Shown: positions 46,134 through 53,591 of the stretch, piece after piece
How positions within the stretch are numbered: position 1 is the stretch's first letter
Layout: each line of letters begins with the position of its first letter
Source of the DNA: Jeotgalibacillus alimentarius
GTDB taxonomy: Bacteria; Bacillota; Bacilli; Bacillales; Jeotgalibacillaceae
Assembly (NCBI RefSeq): GCF_000829445.1
Contig: NZ_JXRQ01000018.1
Span: 186,001 to 250,000 of the forward strand
Length of the DNA stretch: 64,000 nucleotides
Reading direction: 5' to 3'
Made by a program: the position numbers and the translations under genes
The notes under the pieces: generated by a model
What the model was told of the DNA's origin: nothing
The model's database searches: none
What the model saw: only the letters and a program-made list of their open reading frames with translations

Positions 46134-47684
46134 TTACAGCGGTATGTTTCCATGCTTTTTCTTTGGACGTTCTTCATGTTTATTTCGCATCATTTCAAGC
46201 GCCTGAATGAGCTTAATTCTTGTTTCTCTCGGATCAATCACATCATCAACCATCCCTCTTGATGCAGCAACAAATGGGTTTGCAAACTTTTCACGGTATT
46301 CCTCAATTTTTTTTGCTCTGGTCACTTCAGGTTCATCACTGTTTGCAATCTCTCTTGCAAAGATAATATTGGCTGCCCCCTGTGGACCCATTACGGCAAT
46401 TTCTGCATTCGGCCAGGCAAATACTAGATCTGCCCCGATTGATTTGCTGTTCAATGCCACGTAAGCACCGCCATATGCTTTACGTAAAATGACTGTCATC
46501 TTCGGTACGGTAGCTTCAGAATATGCATACAGAATTTTTGCTCCATGTCTGATAATCCCACCGTGCTCCTGCTTAATCCCCGGGAAGAAGCCGGTTACAT
46601 CTTCAAACGTGATAATCGGAATATTGAATGAGTCACAAAAGCGGATAAATCTTGAAGCTTTATCACTTGAATCAATATCCAGTCCGCCTGCCATGACTTT
46701 AGGCTGGTTGCACACAAGTCCGACTGTCTCACCTTTAATTCTTGCAAAACCGACGACAATATTCCTTGCAAATTCCTTTTGTACTTCCATAAATGAATGT
46801 TTATCAACCACATAATCGATCACCACTCTGACATCATAAGGACGCAGCGGATCAAATGGAATCGCATCAGCTAAGTCCGGTCTGTCATCAGATTCTTCCG
46901 GTATATCAGCTACCGGGGGCTGTTCTTCATTGGATTGCGGCAGATAGCTCAGCAGCTGTCTGACCTGCTCAAGCGTTTCCTGTTCAGTTTCTGCACGGAA
47001 ATGTGCGTTTCCACTGATCGAATTATGTATTTTTGATCCGCCCAGATCCTCTGAAGATATTTTCTCACCGGTCACCGTTTCAATTACCTTAGGCCCTGTA
47101 ATAAACATCTGACTTGTCTTATCCACCATAAAAACAAAATCAGTAATAGCCGGGGAATAAACTGCACCGCCCGCACACGGTCCCAGTATTACAGAGATCT
47201 GTGGCATTACACCGGAATAGATGGAGTTGCGGTAAAAAATCTGACCATATCCATCTAATGAAACAACACCTTCCTGGATCCTGGCGCCTCCTGAATCATT
47301 TAACCCGATAAATGGAGCCCGGTTTTTTGCTGCAAGATCCATCACGTTTGCAATTTTAGCTGCATGCATTTCCCCAAGCGCACCGCCAAATACAGTAAAG
47401 TCCTGAGAAAACAAATAAATCGGGCGTCCGTTTACTTTACCATAACCGGTTACAACACCATCTCCTGGCCCTTTTTGTGATTCCATACCAAAATCACCAC
47501 AGCGATGCTCAATGAAGGGATTCAACTCAACAAATGATCCCTTATCCACTAAAAGATCAATTCTTTCACGGGCTGTCAGCTTGCCTTTTTCATGCTGCTT
47601 ATCAATCCGCTCATCTCCACCTCCGAGCTCAATTTCCCTTTTTCTATCGTATAACTCATTAATTTTTTCGAACATATCACTCAT
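46134..47684 (-). CDS. mmdA: Propionyl-CoA carboxylase beta / methylmalonyl-CoA decarboxylase alpha subunit
   Basis: A 516-residue carboxyltransferase (B. subtilis YqjD). Motifs include KGKLTARERIDLLVDKGSF, NDSGGARIQEGV, the oxyanion-forming GPCAGGAVYSPA, and EDVTGFFPGIKQEHGGIIRHGAK with KAYGGAYVALNSK. With the neighbouring epimerase and the mutase encoded 6 kb away, it probably makes methylmalonyl-CoA from propionyl-CoA, using a biotin carboxylase and carrier not present in this window. The ATG at 47684 has GGAGGC 8 nt upstream within mce; the longer open frame is unsupported. Overlaps mce by 8 nt. Confidence 0.9.
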   Translation of the reverse strand: MSDMFEKINELYDRKREIELGGGDERIDKQHEKGKLTARERIDLLVDKGSFVELNPFIEHRCGDFGMESQKGPGDGVVTGYGKVNGRPIYLFSQDFTVFGGALGEMHAAKIANVMDLAAKNRAPFIGLNDSGGARIQEGVVSLDGYGQIFYRNSIYSGVMPQISVILGPCAGGAVYSPAITDFVFMVDKTSQMFITGPKVIETVTGEKISSEDLGGSKIHNSISGNAHFRAETEQETLEQVRQLLSYLPQSNEEQPPVADIPEESDDRPDLADAIPFDPLRPYDVRVVIDYVVDKHSFMEVQKEFARNIVVGFARIKGETVGLVCNQPKVMAGGLDIDSSDKASRFIRFCDSFNIPIITFEDVTGFFPGIKQEHGGIIRHGAKILYAYSEATVPKMTVILRKAYGGAYVALNSKSIGADLVFAWPNAEIAVMGPQGAANIIFAREIANSDEPEVTRAKKIEEYREKFANPFVAASRGMVDDVIDPRETRIKLIQALEMMRNKHEERPKKKHGNIPL

Positions 47685-48099
47685 GCTGACTGCCTCCCTT
47701 AAAATCGTGATCGCAAAGTTCATAAAGCACACCATGTGCCTGTTTAGGATGCAGGAATGCGACCTGGGCACCGCCCGCTCCGGTTTTTGAACCCTCTGAA
47801 GTAAACTTAAGACCTTTGCTTTTCAGTTCTTCCATTCTTTGATCAATATCGCTTACACCAAACGCTACATGGTGAATGCCTTCACCTCTCTTTTTAATAA
47901 AAGCTGCGATTGGAGAATCACTGTTCAGCGGTTCAAGTAATTCAATTTTAATATTCCCGGCATCTAAAAATGCTACTTTGACTCCCTGGGAATCAACAGT
48001 TTCCTGCTTCAGTAAAGTAAGCGCTAACATATTTGTGTAAAAAGGCAGTGCTTCTTCAATCGATTTAACTGCTACTCCAATATGATCTGTTTTTTTCAT
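47677..48099 (-). CDS. mce: Methylmalonyl-CoA epimerase
   Basis: A 140-residue vicinal-oxygen-chelate protein that interconverts (2S)- and (2R)-methylmalonyl-CoA. The metal ligands are visible in DHIGVAV (His near residue 5), IHHVAFGV (His about 76) and a C-terminal Glu in GVLYELCDH. It is cotranscribed with mmdA. The (R)-epimer is the mutase substrate, tying it to mutAB. The ATG has AAAGGGGAA upstream. Confidence 0.92.
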   Translation of the reverse strand: MKKTDHIGVAVKSIEEALPFYTNMLALTLLKQETVDSQGVKVAFLDAGNIKIELLEPLNSDSPIAAFIKKRGEGIHHVAFGVSDIDQRMEELKSKGLKFTSEGSKTGAGGAQVAFLHPKQAHGVLYELCDHDFKGGSQHE

Positions 48100-48163
48100 T
48101 AGAATTCCCCTTTCAGACGGATACTTTTCTATTGTAACGATATCAGCTGAAGTTGACTACTAC

Positions 48164-48192
48164 TTGCGAAGGATTGTACAGCCGTGTACAAT
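48164..48192 (+). promoter_or_regulatory. prli42 promoter overlapped by an 8-4-8 dyad
   Basis: TTGCGA at 48164-48169, 17 nt, TACAAT at 48187-48192. The perfect inverted repeat ATTGTACA-GCCG-TGTACAAT (48173-48192) covers the spacer and -10, as an operator might. Confidence 0.5.
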
Positions 48193-48225
48193 TAAATCAA
48201 TATGCTGTAAAAGGAGCGAATCATT

Positions 48226-48324
48226 TTGCGCAACCGCAAATTCAGAACTTTTATTGTTTACCTGATGATTTTTGCGATGCTGGCTTCGACGCTTGCCATC
48301 GGATTATCAATGGTTGTATTTTAA
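48226..48324 (+). CDS. prli42: Stressosome-associated membrane microprotein Prli42
   Basis: A 32-residue protein: basic N-terminus (MRNRKFR), then one transmembrane helix with the pattern VYLMIFAMLASTLAIGLSM, which matches my recollection of the Prli42 family. In Listeria, Prli42 anchors the stressosome at the membrane. The start is TTG at 48226 with AAGGAGC 10 nt upstream. A strong hairpin terminator follows directly. It lies between mce and yqjA, where B. subtilis has yqjB. Confidence 0.8.
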   Translation: MRNRKFRTFIVYLMIFAMLASTLAIGLSMVVF

Positions 48325-48364
48325 AAAGATGGAGCAGTGGATCTAAAGATCCGCTGCTCCTTTA
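48325..48364. terminator. Bidirectional terminator prli42 / yqjA
   Basis: GGAGCAGTGGATC / GATCCGCTGCTCC form a 13-bp stem (one G-T type mismatch) around TAAA. It serves the convergent genes, although T-runs are short. Confidence 0.7.
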
Positions 48365-49336
48365 CATTTCTGCCTGTCTTCTTGATAACGGAATGCCTCT
48401 GAAAGATTGTTTCAGCTGCAGATATTCTTCCATTTCACGAATAAACTGAAACAGAGCTGCCCTTGTCTCAAATTCGTTACGCTCCCGCGGCATCGGCATT
48501 TCTTCTATCAGCAGCTTCATGTCATACAACTTCTTTAAATATAAAACTGCTGTGTTTCCCGGATGAATATGCGTGCTCAAATCTTCAACAAACTCAGCAA
48601 TCATTTCTCTTTGTTCAACTTCGGAGTTTAAGCTTTGCAACAGAGGAAGCATCCTTTTAATAAGTACAAACTGCTTTTCTCTCATCGTAAAATAGAGGTA
48701 ATAAATATTTTCATTTCTAAGGAAGTGATTTTCTACATCCTGAAATGCGATCGTTTTTCCCTCTTTAATCAGCGCTTCTGTTTCCTTGAGCAAATGATCA
48801 TTCCACTCTGAATGAGTATCACGCAGGTATGCGGACATCTGCTCAAAAATCTCTTTGAATTGCTCTTCAACCTTTGTCTGCATGCTGACCATTTTGCTTT
48901 CCACGCTTGGCATATATAAGTTCATCACAAGCGCAGTAATCACTCCGATCGTCAGGAGCATTAATTCATTACCAATCAGATTAAACGTGATATGGTCACT
49001 TGTATACAGATGCAAAATAATGACGCTGCTTGTCACAATCCCTTCTTTAATCTTCAGGGCTACAGCAGTCGGTATGAAAAATAGAATTAATAGCCCGATG
49101 GTAACTGGGTGGTATGCGATCCCTTCAAAAATAATAAAAGAAAATATCATGGCGATGATACATGCAGCCACCCGGCTCCATGATGCTTTGACAGATTTAC
49201 GCTTCGTATTTTGGATACATAAAATTGTAATGATCCCCGCCGATGCAAAATTTTCAAGCCCGAGCAACCCGGCCACCGCTATGGCAATCGCAGTGCCTGC
49301 AGCTGTTTTAATGGTACGATATCCGATTCGAAACAT
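48362..49336 (-). CDS. yqjA: YqjA-like FUSC/aromatic acid exporter-family membrane protein
   Basis: A 324-residue protein with an N-terminal membrane domain (about residues 10-145, four to six helices, starting YRTIKTAAGTAIAIAVAGLLG) and a soluble C-terminal helical domain (about 150-324). This is the layout of the ArAE/DUF939 family; B. subtilis YqjA has 322 residues. Members resemble half-size aromatic acid exporters, but function and substrate are unproven. The ATG has AAAGGAAGAA upstream. Confidence 0.85.
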   Translation of the reverse strand: MFRIGYRTIKTAAGTAIAIAVAGLLGLENFASAGIITILCIQNTKRKSVKASWSRVAACIIAMIFSFIIFEGIAYHPVTIGLLILFFIPTAVALKIKEGIVTSSVIILHLYTSDHITFNLIGNELMLLTIGVITALVMNLYMPSVESKMVSMQTKVEEQFKEIFEQMSAYLRDTHSEWNDHLLKETEALIKEGKTIAFQDVENHFLRNENIYYLYFTMREKQFVLIKRMLPLLQSLNSEVEQREMIAEFVEDLSTHIHPGNTAVLYLKKLYDMKLLIEEMPMPRERNEFETRAALFQFIREMEEYLQLKQSFRGIPLSRRQAEM

Positions 49337-49377
49337 TCGTTCTTCCTTTCTTCAAAACACATGGAATAAAAAATTGA

Positions 49378-49405
49378 AACCCAAAGTATCGATATACTTT
49401 GGGTA
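49378..49405 (-). terminator. artQ-artR terminator
   Basis: ACCCAAAGTAT-CGAT-ATACTTTGGGT perfect hairpin, followed on the - strand by TTTCAATTTTTT. Confidence 0.75.
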
Positions 49406-49417
49406 ACGTCAAATTTA

Positions 49418-50140
49418 TTATAACACTTTTTGAAGGAAATTATGTGCTCTTTCTGAAGATGGTGAACTGAAAAATGATGTTGGATCTGCCTGTTCAACGA
49501 GCATTCCCTCGTCCATAAAGATCACCCTGTCGGCTACTTCTCTTGCAAAACCCATCTCATGCGTGACAATCATCATCGTCATACCGGTTTTCGCAAGCGA
49601 CTTCATTACATCAAGTACCTCTTTTACCATTTCAGGGTCAAGCGCGGAAGTAGGCTCATCAAACAGCATAACATTTGGCTGCATCGCAAGAGCTCTGGCA
49701 ATTGCAACACGCTGCTTTTGCCCTCCTGAGAGCCTGTTCGGGTATTCATCTGCTTTTTCTGACAGCCCGACTTTAGCAAGCAGCTCTCTGCCCAACCGAT
49801 CTGCTTCCTGCTTTTGGACACCCTTTACTTTTAAAGGTGCATAAGTGACATTTTCAAGCACCGTCATATGCGGGAACAAATGAAAATGCTGAAACACCAT
49901 TCCGACTTCTGAGCGAAGCTTTTGTGGGTTGAATTTTTTGCCTGTCACTTCATCCTGTCCAATCACAATTTTCCCCGATGTAGGTTCTTCAAGCAGATTC
50001 AAACAACGGAGGAAAGTGGATTTCCCTGAACCTGAAGGCCCGATCACCACGACCACTTCGCCTTCTTTAATTTCGGCGTTAATATCTTTTAACACTTCAA
50101 GCTGTCCAAATGATTTATATAATCCTTCTACTTTAATCAC
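49418..50140 (-). CDS. artR: Amino-acid ABC transporter ATP-binding protein
   Basis: A 240-residue polar-amino-acid ABC ATPase. Walker A is GPSGSGKST (about residues 34-42), the Q-loop is [11 protein letters not shown], the signature is [16 protein letters not shown] (about 135-150), Walker B is [12 protein letters not shown] and the switch His is in VTHEMGF. The gene order binding protein-permease-ATPase, next to brxB and yqjA, matches B. subtilis yqiX-yqiY-yqiZ (artPQR, arginine uptake). Substrate specificity is inferred from synteny. Overlaps artQ by 8 nt. Confidence 0.9.
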   Translation of the reverse strand: MIKVEGLYKSFGQLEVLKDINAEIKEGEVVVVIGPSGSGKSTFLRCLNLLEEPTSGKIVIGQDEVTGKKFNPQKLRSEVGMVFQHFHLFPHMTVLENVTYAPLKVKGVQKQEADRLGRELLAKVGLSEKADEYPNRLSGGQKQRVAIARALAMQPNVMLFDEPTSALDPEMVKEVLDVMKSLAKTGMTMMIVTHEMGFAREVADRVIFMDEGMLVEQADPTSFFSSPSSERAHNFLQKVL

Positions 50141-50786
50141 TTTTTCTCATTCTCCCTTCAACCCATTTGCCGGCAAATGTAAGTACCAGTACCATGAGAT
50201 AATAGATCATTCCGGCAAATAACAATGGCTCCAAAAATGAAAACTTATCACTGCCGACGATATAAGCTCTTCTCATGATATCAGTAACACCGATGACTGT
50301 CACAATCGCTGACTCTTTTGTCAGTGTAATAAATTCATTCATTAAAGCAGGCAGAATGTTTTTTAATGCCTGCGGTAAAATTACGTCTTTCATCATTTTA
50401 TTATACGGCACACCAAGCGCCATAGCGGCTTCACGCTGGCCTTTATCCACCGCCTGAATTCCTGCACGGATAATTTCTGAGATATAGGCTGCAGAGTTAA
50501 GACCAAAAGATAAGATAGCTGCAGTATATGCTTCGATTTGTACGCCGAAGAGCTGAGGTGATGCATAGTAGATAATCATCAGCTGAAGTACAAGCGGCGT
50601 TCCTCTGAATATAGAGGTGTAGCCATCTGCAAACCATCTTAAAAATGGGATTCTCCCGATTTTAAATAAAGATAAAATAATACCGATTGCAAAACCGAGT
50701 AAACCTGCGATTAATACGATTTGCAATGTTACCCATATACCCTGAAGGATATAAGGCATCGATGGGACGATTTGTTCAAAATTCAT
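50133..50786 (-). CDS. artQ: Amino-acid ABC transporter permease
   Basis: A 217-residue HisM-type permease with about five transmembrane helices. The EAA loop is [30 protein letters not shown] (about residues 118-147), which contacts the ATPase. The motif [15 protein letters not shown] is typical of polar amino acid permeases. It follows the binding-protein gene only after a terminator and a 71-bp repeat, so its expression is likely lower than that of artP. Confidence 0.92.
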   Translation of the reverse strand: MNFEQIVPSMPYILQGIWVTLQIVLIAGLLGFAIGIILSLFKIGRIPFLRWFADGYTSIFRGTPLVLQLMIIYYASPQLFGVQIEAYTAAILSFGLNSAAYISEIIRAGIQAVDKGQREAAMALGVPYNKMMKDVILPQALKNILPALMNEFITLTKESAIVTVIGVTDIMRRAYIVGSDKFSFLEPLLFAGMIYYLMVLVLTFAGKWVEGRMRKSD

Positions 50787-50828
50787 ACTGTATCAGCCTT
50801 CCTGTCATGATTTTCATACATTAGACCT

Positions 50829-50899
50829 TGTTAAATTTGAATAGTGATTTCCGCTACAATCACCAGCTATGTTAAGACAACATCTAGCTTTAACAAAGC
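50829..50899. repeat. 71-bp intergenic repeat, copy B
   Basis: The partner of copy A at 25972-26042. Here the terminal repeats are perfect (TGTTAAA at the left, TTTAACA near the right end). The central TGATTTCCGCTACAATCA block is conserved between copies. It lies between artP and artQ, downstream of the artP terminator. Confidence 0.65.
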
Positions 50900-50907
50900 G
50901 AAACAAT

Positions 50908-50936
50908 AAAAGAGTGCTCTGAGGCAGCACTCTTTT
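50908..50936 (-). terminator. Terminator between artP and artQ
   Basis: AAAAGAGTGCT / AGCACTCTTTT form a perfect 11-bp stem with a 7-nt loop, with the T-run TTTTATTG on the - strand. It probably reduces transcription into artQ-artR. Confidence 0.8.
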
Positions 50937-50941
50937 AAAAT

Positions 50942-51733
50942 TTATTCAGACGCTTCTGCGTCGAACCATTTTTCAGCAAGCTTTTCAAGTTCACCCGACT
51001 CTTCAAGCTCTGCAAGTACTTCATTGAACTGCTCTGTCCACTCGCTGCCTAGAGGTAAAGCTACAGCAGATCCCGCTTCCTGTTCTTCTACTTCAATTGT
51101 GTTGCCTGTTAATTCTTCGCTGTTATTCAGATATCCTTCTGCCACAGTATTTTCAACGATAATCGCATCAAATCTCTCATTAATTACATCCTGCATTAAT
51201 TCAGGAATACGGTTTCTCGTTTCAACTGTTACATCCATTTTCTCTGCAAGTCCGTCAACGTATTCCTGCTGAATAGATCCAAGCTGAACGCCAACTGTTT
51301 TTCCATCAAGATCTTCAGGAGACGTTATCCCGCTGCCATCCAGAGAAATAATCATATCCTGTGCAACATAATAGATATCAGTAAATTCAACGTTCTCTTT
51401 TCTTTCTTCAGTTGGTGTCATGGCTGCAAGAACAAAGTCAACCTGCTCATTTTGCAGGGCTGTAATCAGTCCGCTGAATTCCATATCTTTTATCGTAAAC
51501 TCAAATCCAAGTTCGTCTGCAATCATGTTAGCCAGGTCAATATCATAACCGATAATTTCTTCCCCATTCGCTGTATCAACGTATTCAAACGGTCTGTAGT
51601 CCGCTGAAGTTCCCATGACAAGCTGCGGCTTGTCTTCTGATGAATTTTCTGATGATCCCGATTGATCTTCAGAACCGCAAGCTGATAATACCAGCGCACC
51701 CGTGAGCGCAGAAGCAAATAACATTTTTTTCAT
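50942..51733 (-). CDS. artP: Amino-acid ABC transporter substrate-binding lipoprotein
   Basis: A 263-residue lipoprotein. The signal peptide ends in the lipobox LSAC (Cys about residue 19), followed by a Ser/Glu-rich linker (about 20-40) and a type II periplasmic-binding fold (SBP_bac_3). The fold has TSADYRPFEYVD, GYDIDLANMIADELG, and DFVLAAMTPTEERKENVEFTDIYY. The ligand is probably arginine or another basic amino acid, by synteny with B. subtilis ArtP. The ATG at 51733 has GGGGGAATT upstream; the longer upstream frame is AT-rich non-coding DNA. Confidence 0.92.
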   Translation of the reverse strand: MKKMLFASALTGALVLSACGSEDQSGSSENSSEDKPQLVMGTSADYRPFEYVDTANGEEIIGYDIDLANMIADELGFEFTIKDMEFSGLITALQNEQVDFVLAAMTPTEERKENVEFTDIYYVAQDMIISLDGSGITSPEDLDGKTVGVQLGSIQQEYVDGLAEKMDVTVETRNRIPELMQDVINERFDAIIVENTVAEGYLNNSEELTGNTIEVEEQEAGSAVALPLGSEWTEQFNEVLAELEESGELEKLAEKWFDAEASE

Positions 51734-51789
51734 TTCAATTCCCCCAAAACGTATTTTAATACAATAACTTGTATATTTATTATATTTGT

Positions 51790-51817
51790 ATTTTATCATC
51801 CTTTCATAAACATGCAA
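51790..51817 (-). promoter_or_regulatory. Possible artP promoter
   Basis: On the - strand, TTGCAT at 51817-51812 and TAAAAT at 51795-51790 are spaced 16 nt in a very AT-rich region of about 100 bp. The match is moderate, and no operator was assigned. Confidence 0.4.
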
Positions 51818-51875
51818 TACTTTTTTAATAAATGTATAAATATAAAATTATTCGGATTTTTCAATCAATATTAAG

Positions 51876-51908
51876 GCATAAAAAAAACCGTGCGCTCTGC
51901 ACGGTTTT
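51876..51908 (-). terminator. brxB terminator
   Basis: AAAACCGTGC / GCACGGTTTT stem with a short loop, followed on the - strand by TTTTTTTT. Confidence 0.85.
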
Positions 51909-51918
51909 AACGTCTTCT

Positions 51919-52356
51919 TTATACTTCTTTACAGTGTACTTCAAATAGACTCTGAAGGTTAGCGATCACTGACATCGGATCGTGACCCTCAATCTCATGT
52001 CTTTCCACCATTGAAATGATTTTTCCATCTTTCATTAATGCAAAAGAAGGAGATGACGGTGGGTAACCTTCAAAATAGCTTCTTGCCTTCGCAGTTGCTT
52101 CTTTATCCTGCCCTGCAAATACAGTTACAAGACGGTCAGGACGCTTATCATAATGGATCGCATGTGAAGCTGCAGGACGGGCAATACCGCCTGCACAACC
52201 GCAAACCGAGTTAACCATCACAAGAGTCGTACCTTCTTTTTCAAGCGTTGCTTCAACTTCCTCAGGTGTAGTCAACTGCTCGTAACCTGCAGCTTCAATT
52301 TCTTCTCTCGCCTGACGGACTACATCATTCATAAAAATATTAAAATCCATGCTCAT
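51919..52356 (-). CDS. brxB: Bacilliredoxin BrxB
   Basis: A 145-residue thioredoxin-like protein of the BrxA/BrxB (DUF1094) family with the CGC active site in [13 protein letters not shown] (Cys52, Cys54). It removes bacillithiol from S-bacillithiolated proteins, playing the glutaredoxin role in bacillithiol-using Firmicutes. The position beside the art operon equals B. subtilis yqiW. The ATG has AAAGGAGAG upstream, and a clear promoter lies 35-63 bp upstream. Confidence 0.94.
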   Translation of the reverse strand: MSMDFNIFMNDVVRQAREEIEAAGYEQLTTPEEVEATLEKEGTTLVMVNSVCGCAGGIARPAASHAIHYDKRPDRLVTVFAGQDKEATAKARSYFEGYPPSSPSFALMKDGKIISMVERHEIEGHDPMSVIANLQSLFEVHCKEV

Positions 52357-52390
52357 TTTCCGACTCTCCTTTAAAGGTGATTACAATTTA

Positions 52391-52419
52391 ATCATAGATG
52401 ACCAGCACCTGTTTATCAA
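52391..52419 (-). promoter_or_regulatory. Sigma-A promoter of brxB
   Basis: On the - strand, TTGATA at 52419-52414, 17 nt, TATGAT at 52396-52391. Both hexamers match five of six consensus bases. Confidence 0.7.
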
Positions 52420-52489
52420 CTATATACAATTATCTATATTCCAAAAAATAAAAGGAAAAACAGGTTTATATTTTGAATATGGTGGAATA

Positions 52490-52570
52490 ATAGCTACTAG
52501 GATCTAGATTTAACCCCTAAACTCCCTAGATTTCTTTGACGGCAGAATTTCTGCCGTCCTTTTTTATTTA
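52490..52570 (+). ncRNA. Candidate C-rich small RNA with intrinsic terminator
   Basis: A + strand terminator (GACGGCAG / CTGCCGTC, 8-bp perfect stem, 5-nt loop, then C and TTTTTT at 52538-52566) stands between two - strand genes with no + strand gene upstream. Just before it, GATCTAG (52501-52507) can pair with CTAGATT (52526-52532), presenting a C-rich loop containing ACCCCTAAACTCC. The layout resembles C-rich regulatory RNAs that bind Shine-Dalgarno sequences. The promoter and 5' end are not established: a GGTTTAT/GGAATA pair at 52463-52489 is only suggestive of sigma-B. The rest of 52420-52490 is AT-rich with no gene seen. Confidence 0.45.
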
Positions 52571-52583
52571 CGCCGGTCATGAC

Positions 52584-53591
52584 TTAATCAAATAAAAGAT
52601 CCGCTGCTTCAGAAGGAGACAGTTCACCACGGCCGACTTTTTCTTCAAGGTTTTTAAGTTGAAGCTTTTTTTGATCATCAAAAAAAGTTTCGTTCAGCTT
52701 AATCTGAATCAGCTGATTCATCCAGTCAACTGACTGTCTGCTCCGCCGCTTATCAAACTCTCCTGTGTTTTTTGTTTCTTCAACAAATCCGAACACTACA
52801 TCCCAAACATCATTAATACCTTCGTTATATAATGCTGAGCAGGTATAAGCTCTCGGTTTCCAGCCTTTTGTAGCTGGCGTGATGAATCTCAAAATCTGAT
52901 TGTAATCATGCATTGTTTTAATGGCCTGTTCTTTATTAGCGCCATCCGCTTTATTAATAACGATTGCGTCAACGAGTTCCATGATCCCTTTTTTCATCCC
53001 CTGCAGTTCGTCCCCTGCACCGGTGAGAGATAACAAAAGAAAAAAATCGGTCATGCCCCTGACGATCCCTTCACTCTGACCTACTCCGACCGTCTCAACA
53101 AGAATCAGATCATAACCGGCTGCTTCACACAGAAGGATCGTTTCCCTGGTCATTCTTGCCACACCGCCAAGTGTGCCTGATGAAGGAGATGGTCTAATAA
53201 ACACGTCAGGATGATGCGCCAGAAATTCCATTCTTGTTTTATCCCCTAGAATGCTGCCTCCGGATAAAGATGAGCTTGGATCTACTGCAAGCACAGCCGT
53301 TTTATGATGCTTACTGACAGCTGTTTTTCCAAAAGCCTCTATCCACGTACTCTTTCCCGCACCCGGTACACCTGTGATCCCAACTCTTACACTATCTCCG
53401 GTATACGGTAAAATCAGCTGAATCAGATCATTTGCAGTTTGTCTGTGATGTCTTGCATGGCTTTCAATCATCGTAATGCACTTTGATAAAGCGCCTCTAT
53501 CACCTTTAATCAATTGATCAGCCAGGTGTTTAACATTAATTTCTTCCTGGACCTTCTTTTTAAAAACTCTTCTTTTTTTAGGATTATTCAT
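52584..53591 (-). CDS. meaB: Methylmalonyl-CoA mutase-associated GTPase MeaB
   Basis: A 335-residue G3E-family P-loop GTPase that protects and loads the B12-dependent mutase. Walker A is GVPGAGKST (about residues 61-69). It has [20 protein letters not shown] (switch region), Walker B-like [13 protein letters not shown], the NKAD base-specificity motif (VINKADG) and a C-terminal dimerisation helix. The ATG at 53591 overlaps the mutB stop by 8 nt; earlier in-frame starts within mutB lack a better site. Third gene of mutA-mutB-meaB. Confidence 0.93.
   Translation of the reverse strand: MNNPKKRRVFKKKVQEEINVKHLADQLIKGDRGALSKCITMIESHARHHRQTANDLIQLILPYTGDSVRVGITGVPGAGKSTWIEAFGKTAVSKHHKTAVLAVDPSSSLSGGSILGDKTRMEFLAHHPDVFIRPSPSSGTLGGVARMTRETILLCEAAGYDLILVETVGVGQSEGIVRGMTDFFLLLSLTGAGDELQGMKKGIMELVDAIVINKADGANKEQAIKTMHDYNQILRFITPATKGWKPRAYTCSALYNEGINDVWDVVFGFVEETKNTGEFDKRRSRQSVDWMNQLIQIKLNETFFDDQKKLQLKNLEEKVGRGELSPSEAADLLFD

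Noticed and set aside
52538-52570. The hairpin between brxB and meaB as the meaB terminator
   Set aside because: On the - strand the stem is followed by AAAGAAATC with no T-run, whereas the + strand has TTTTTT, so it works best in the + direction.
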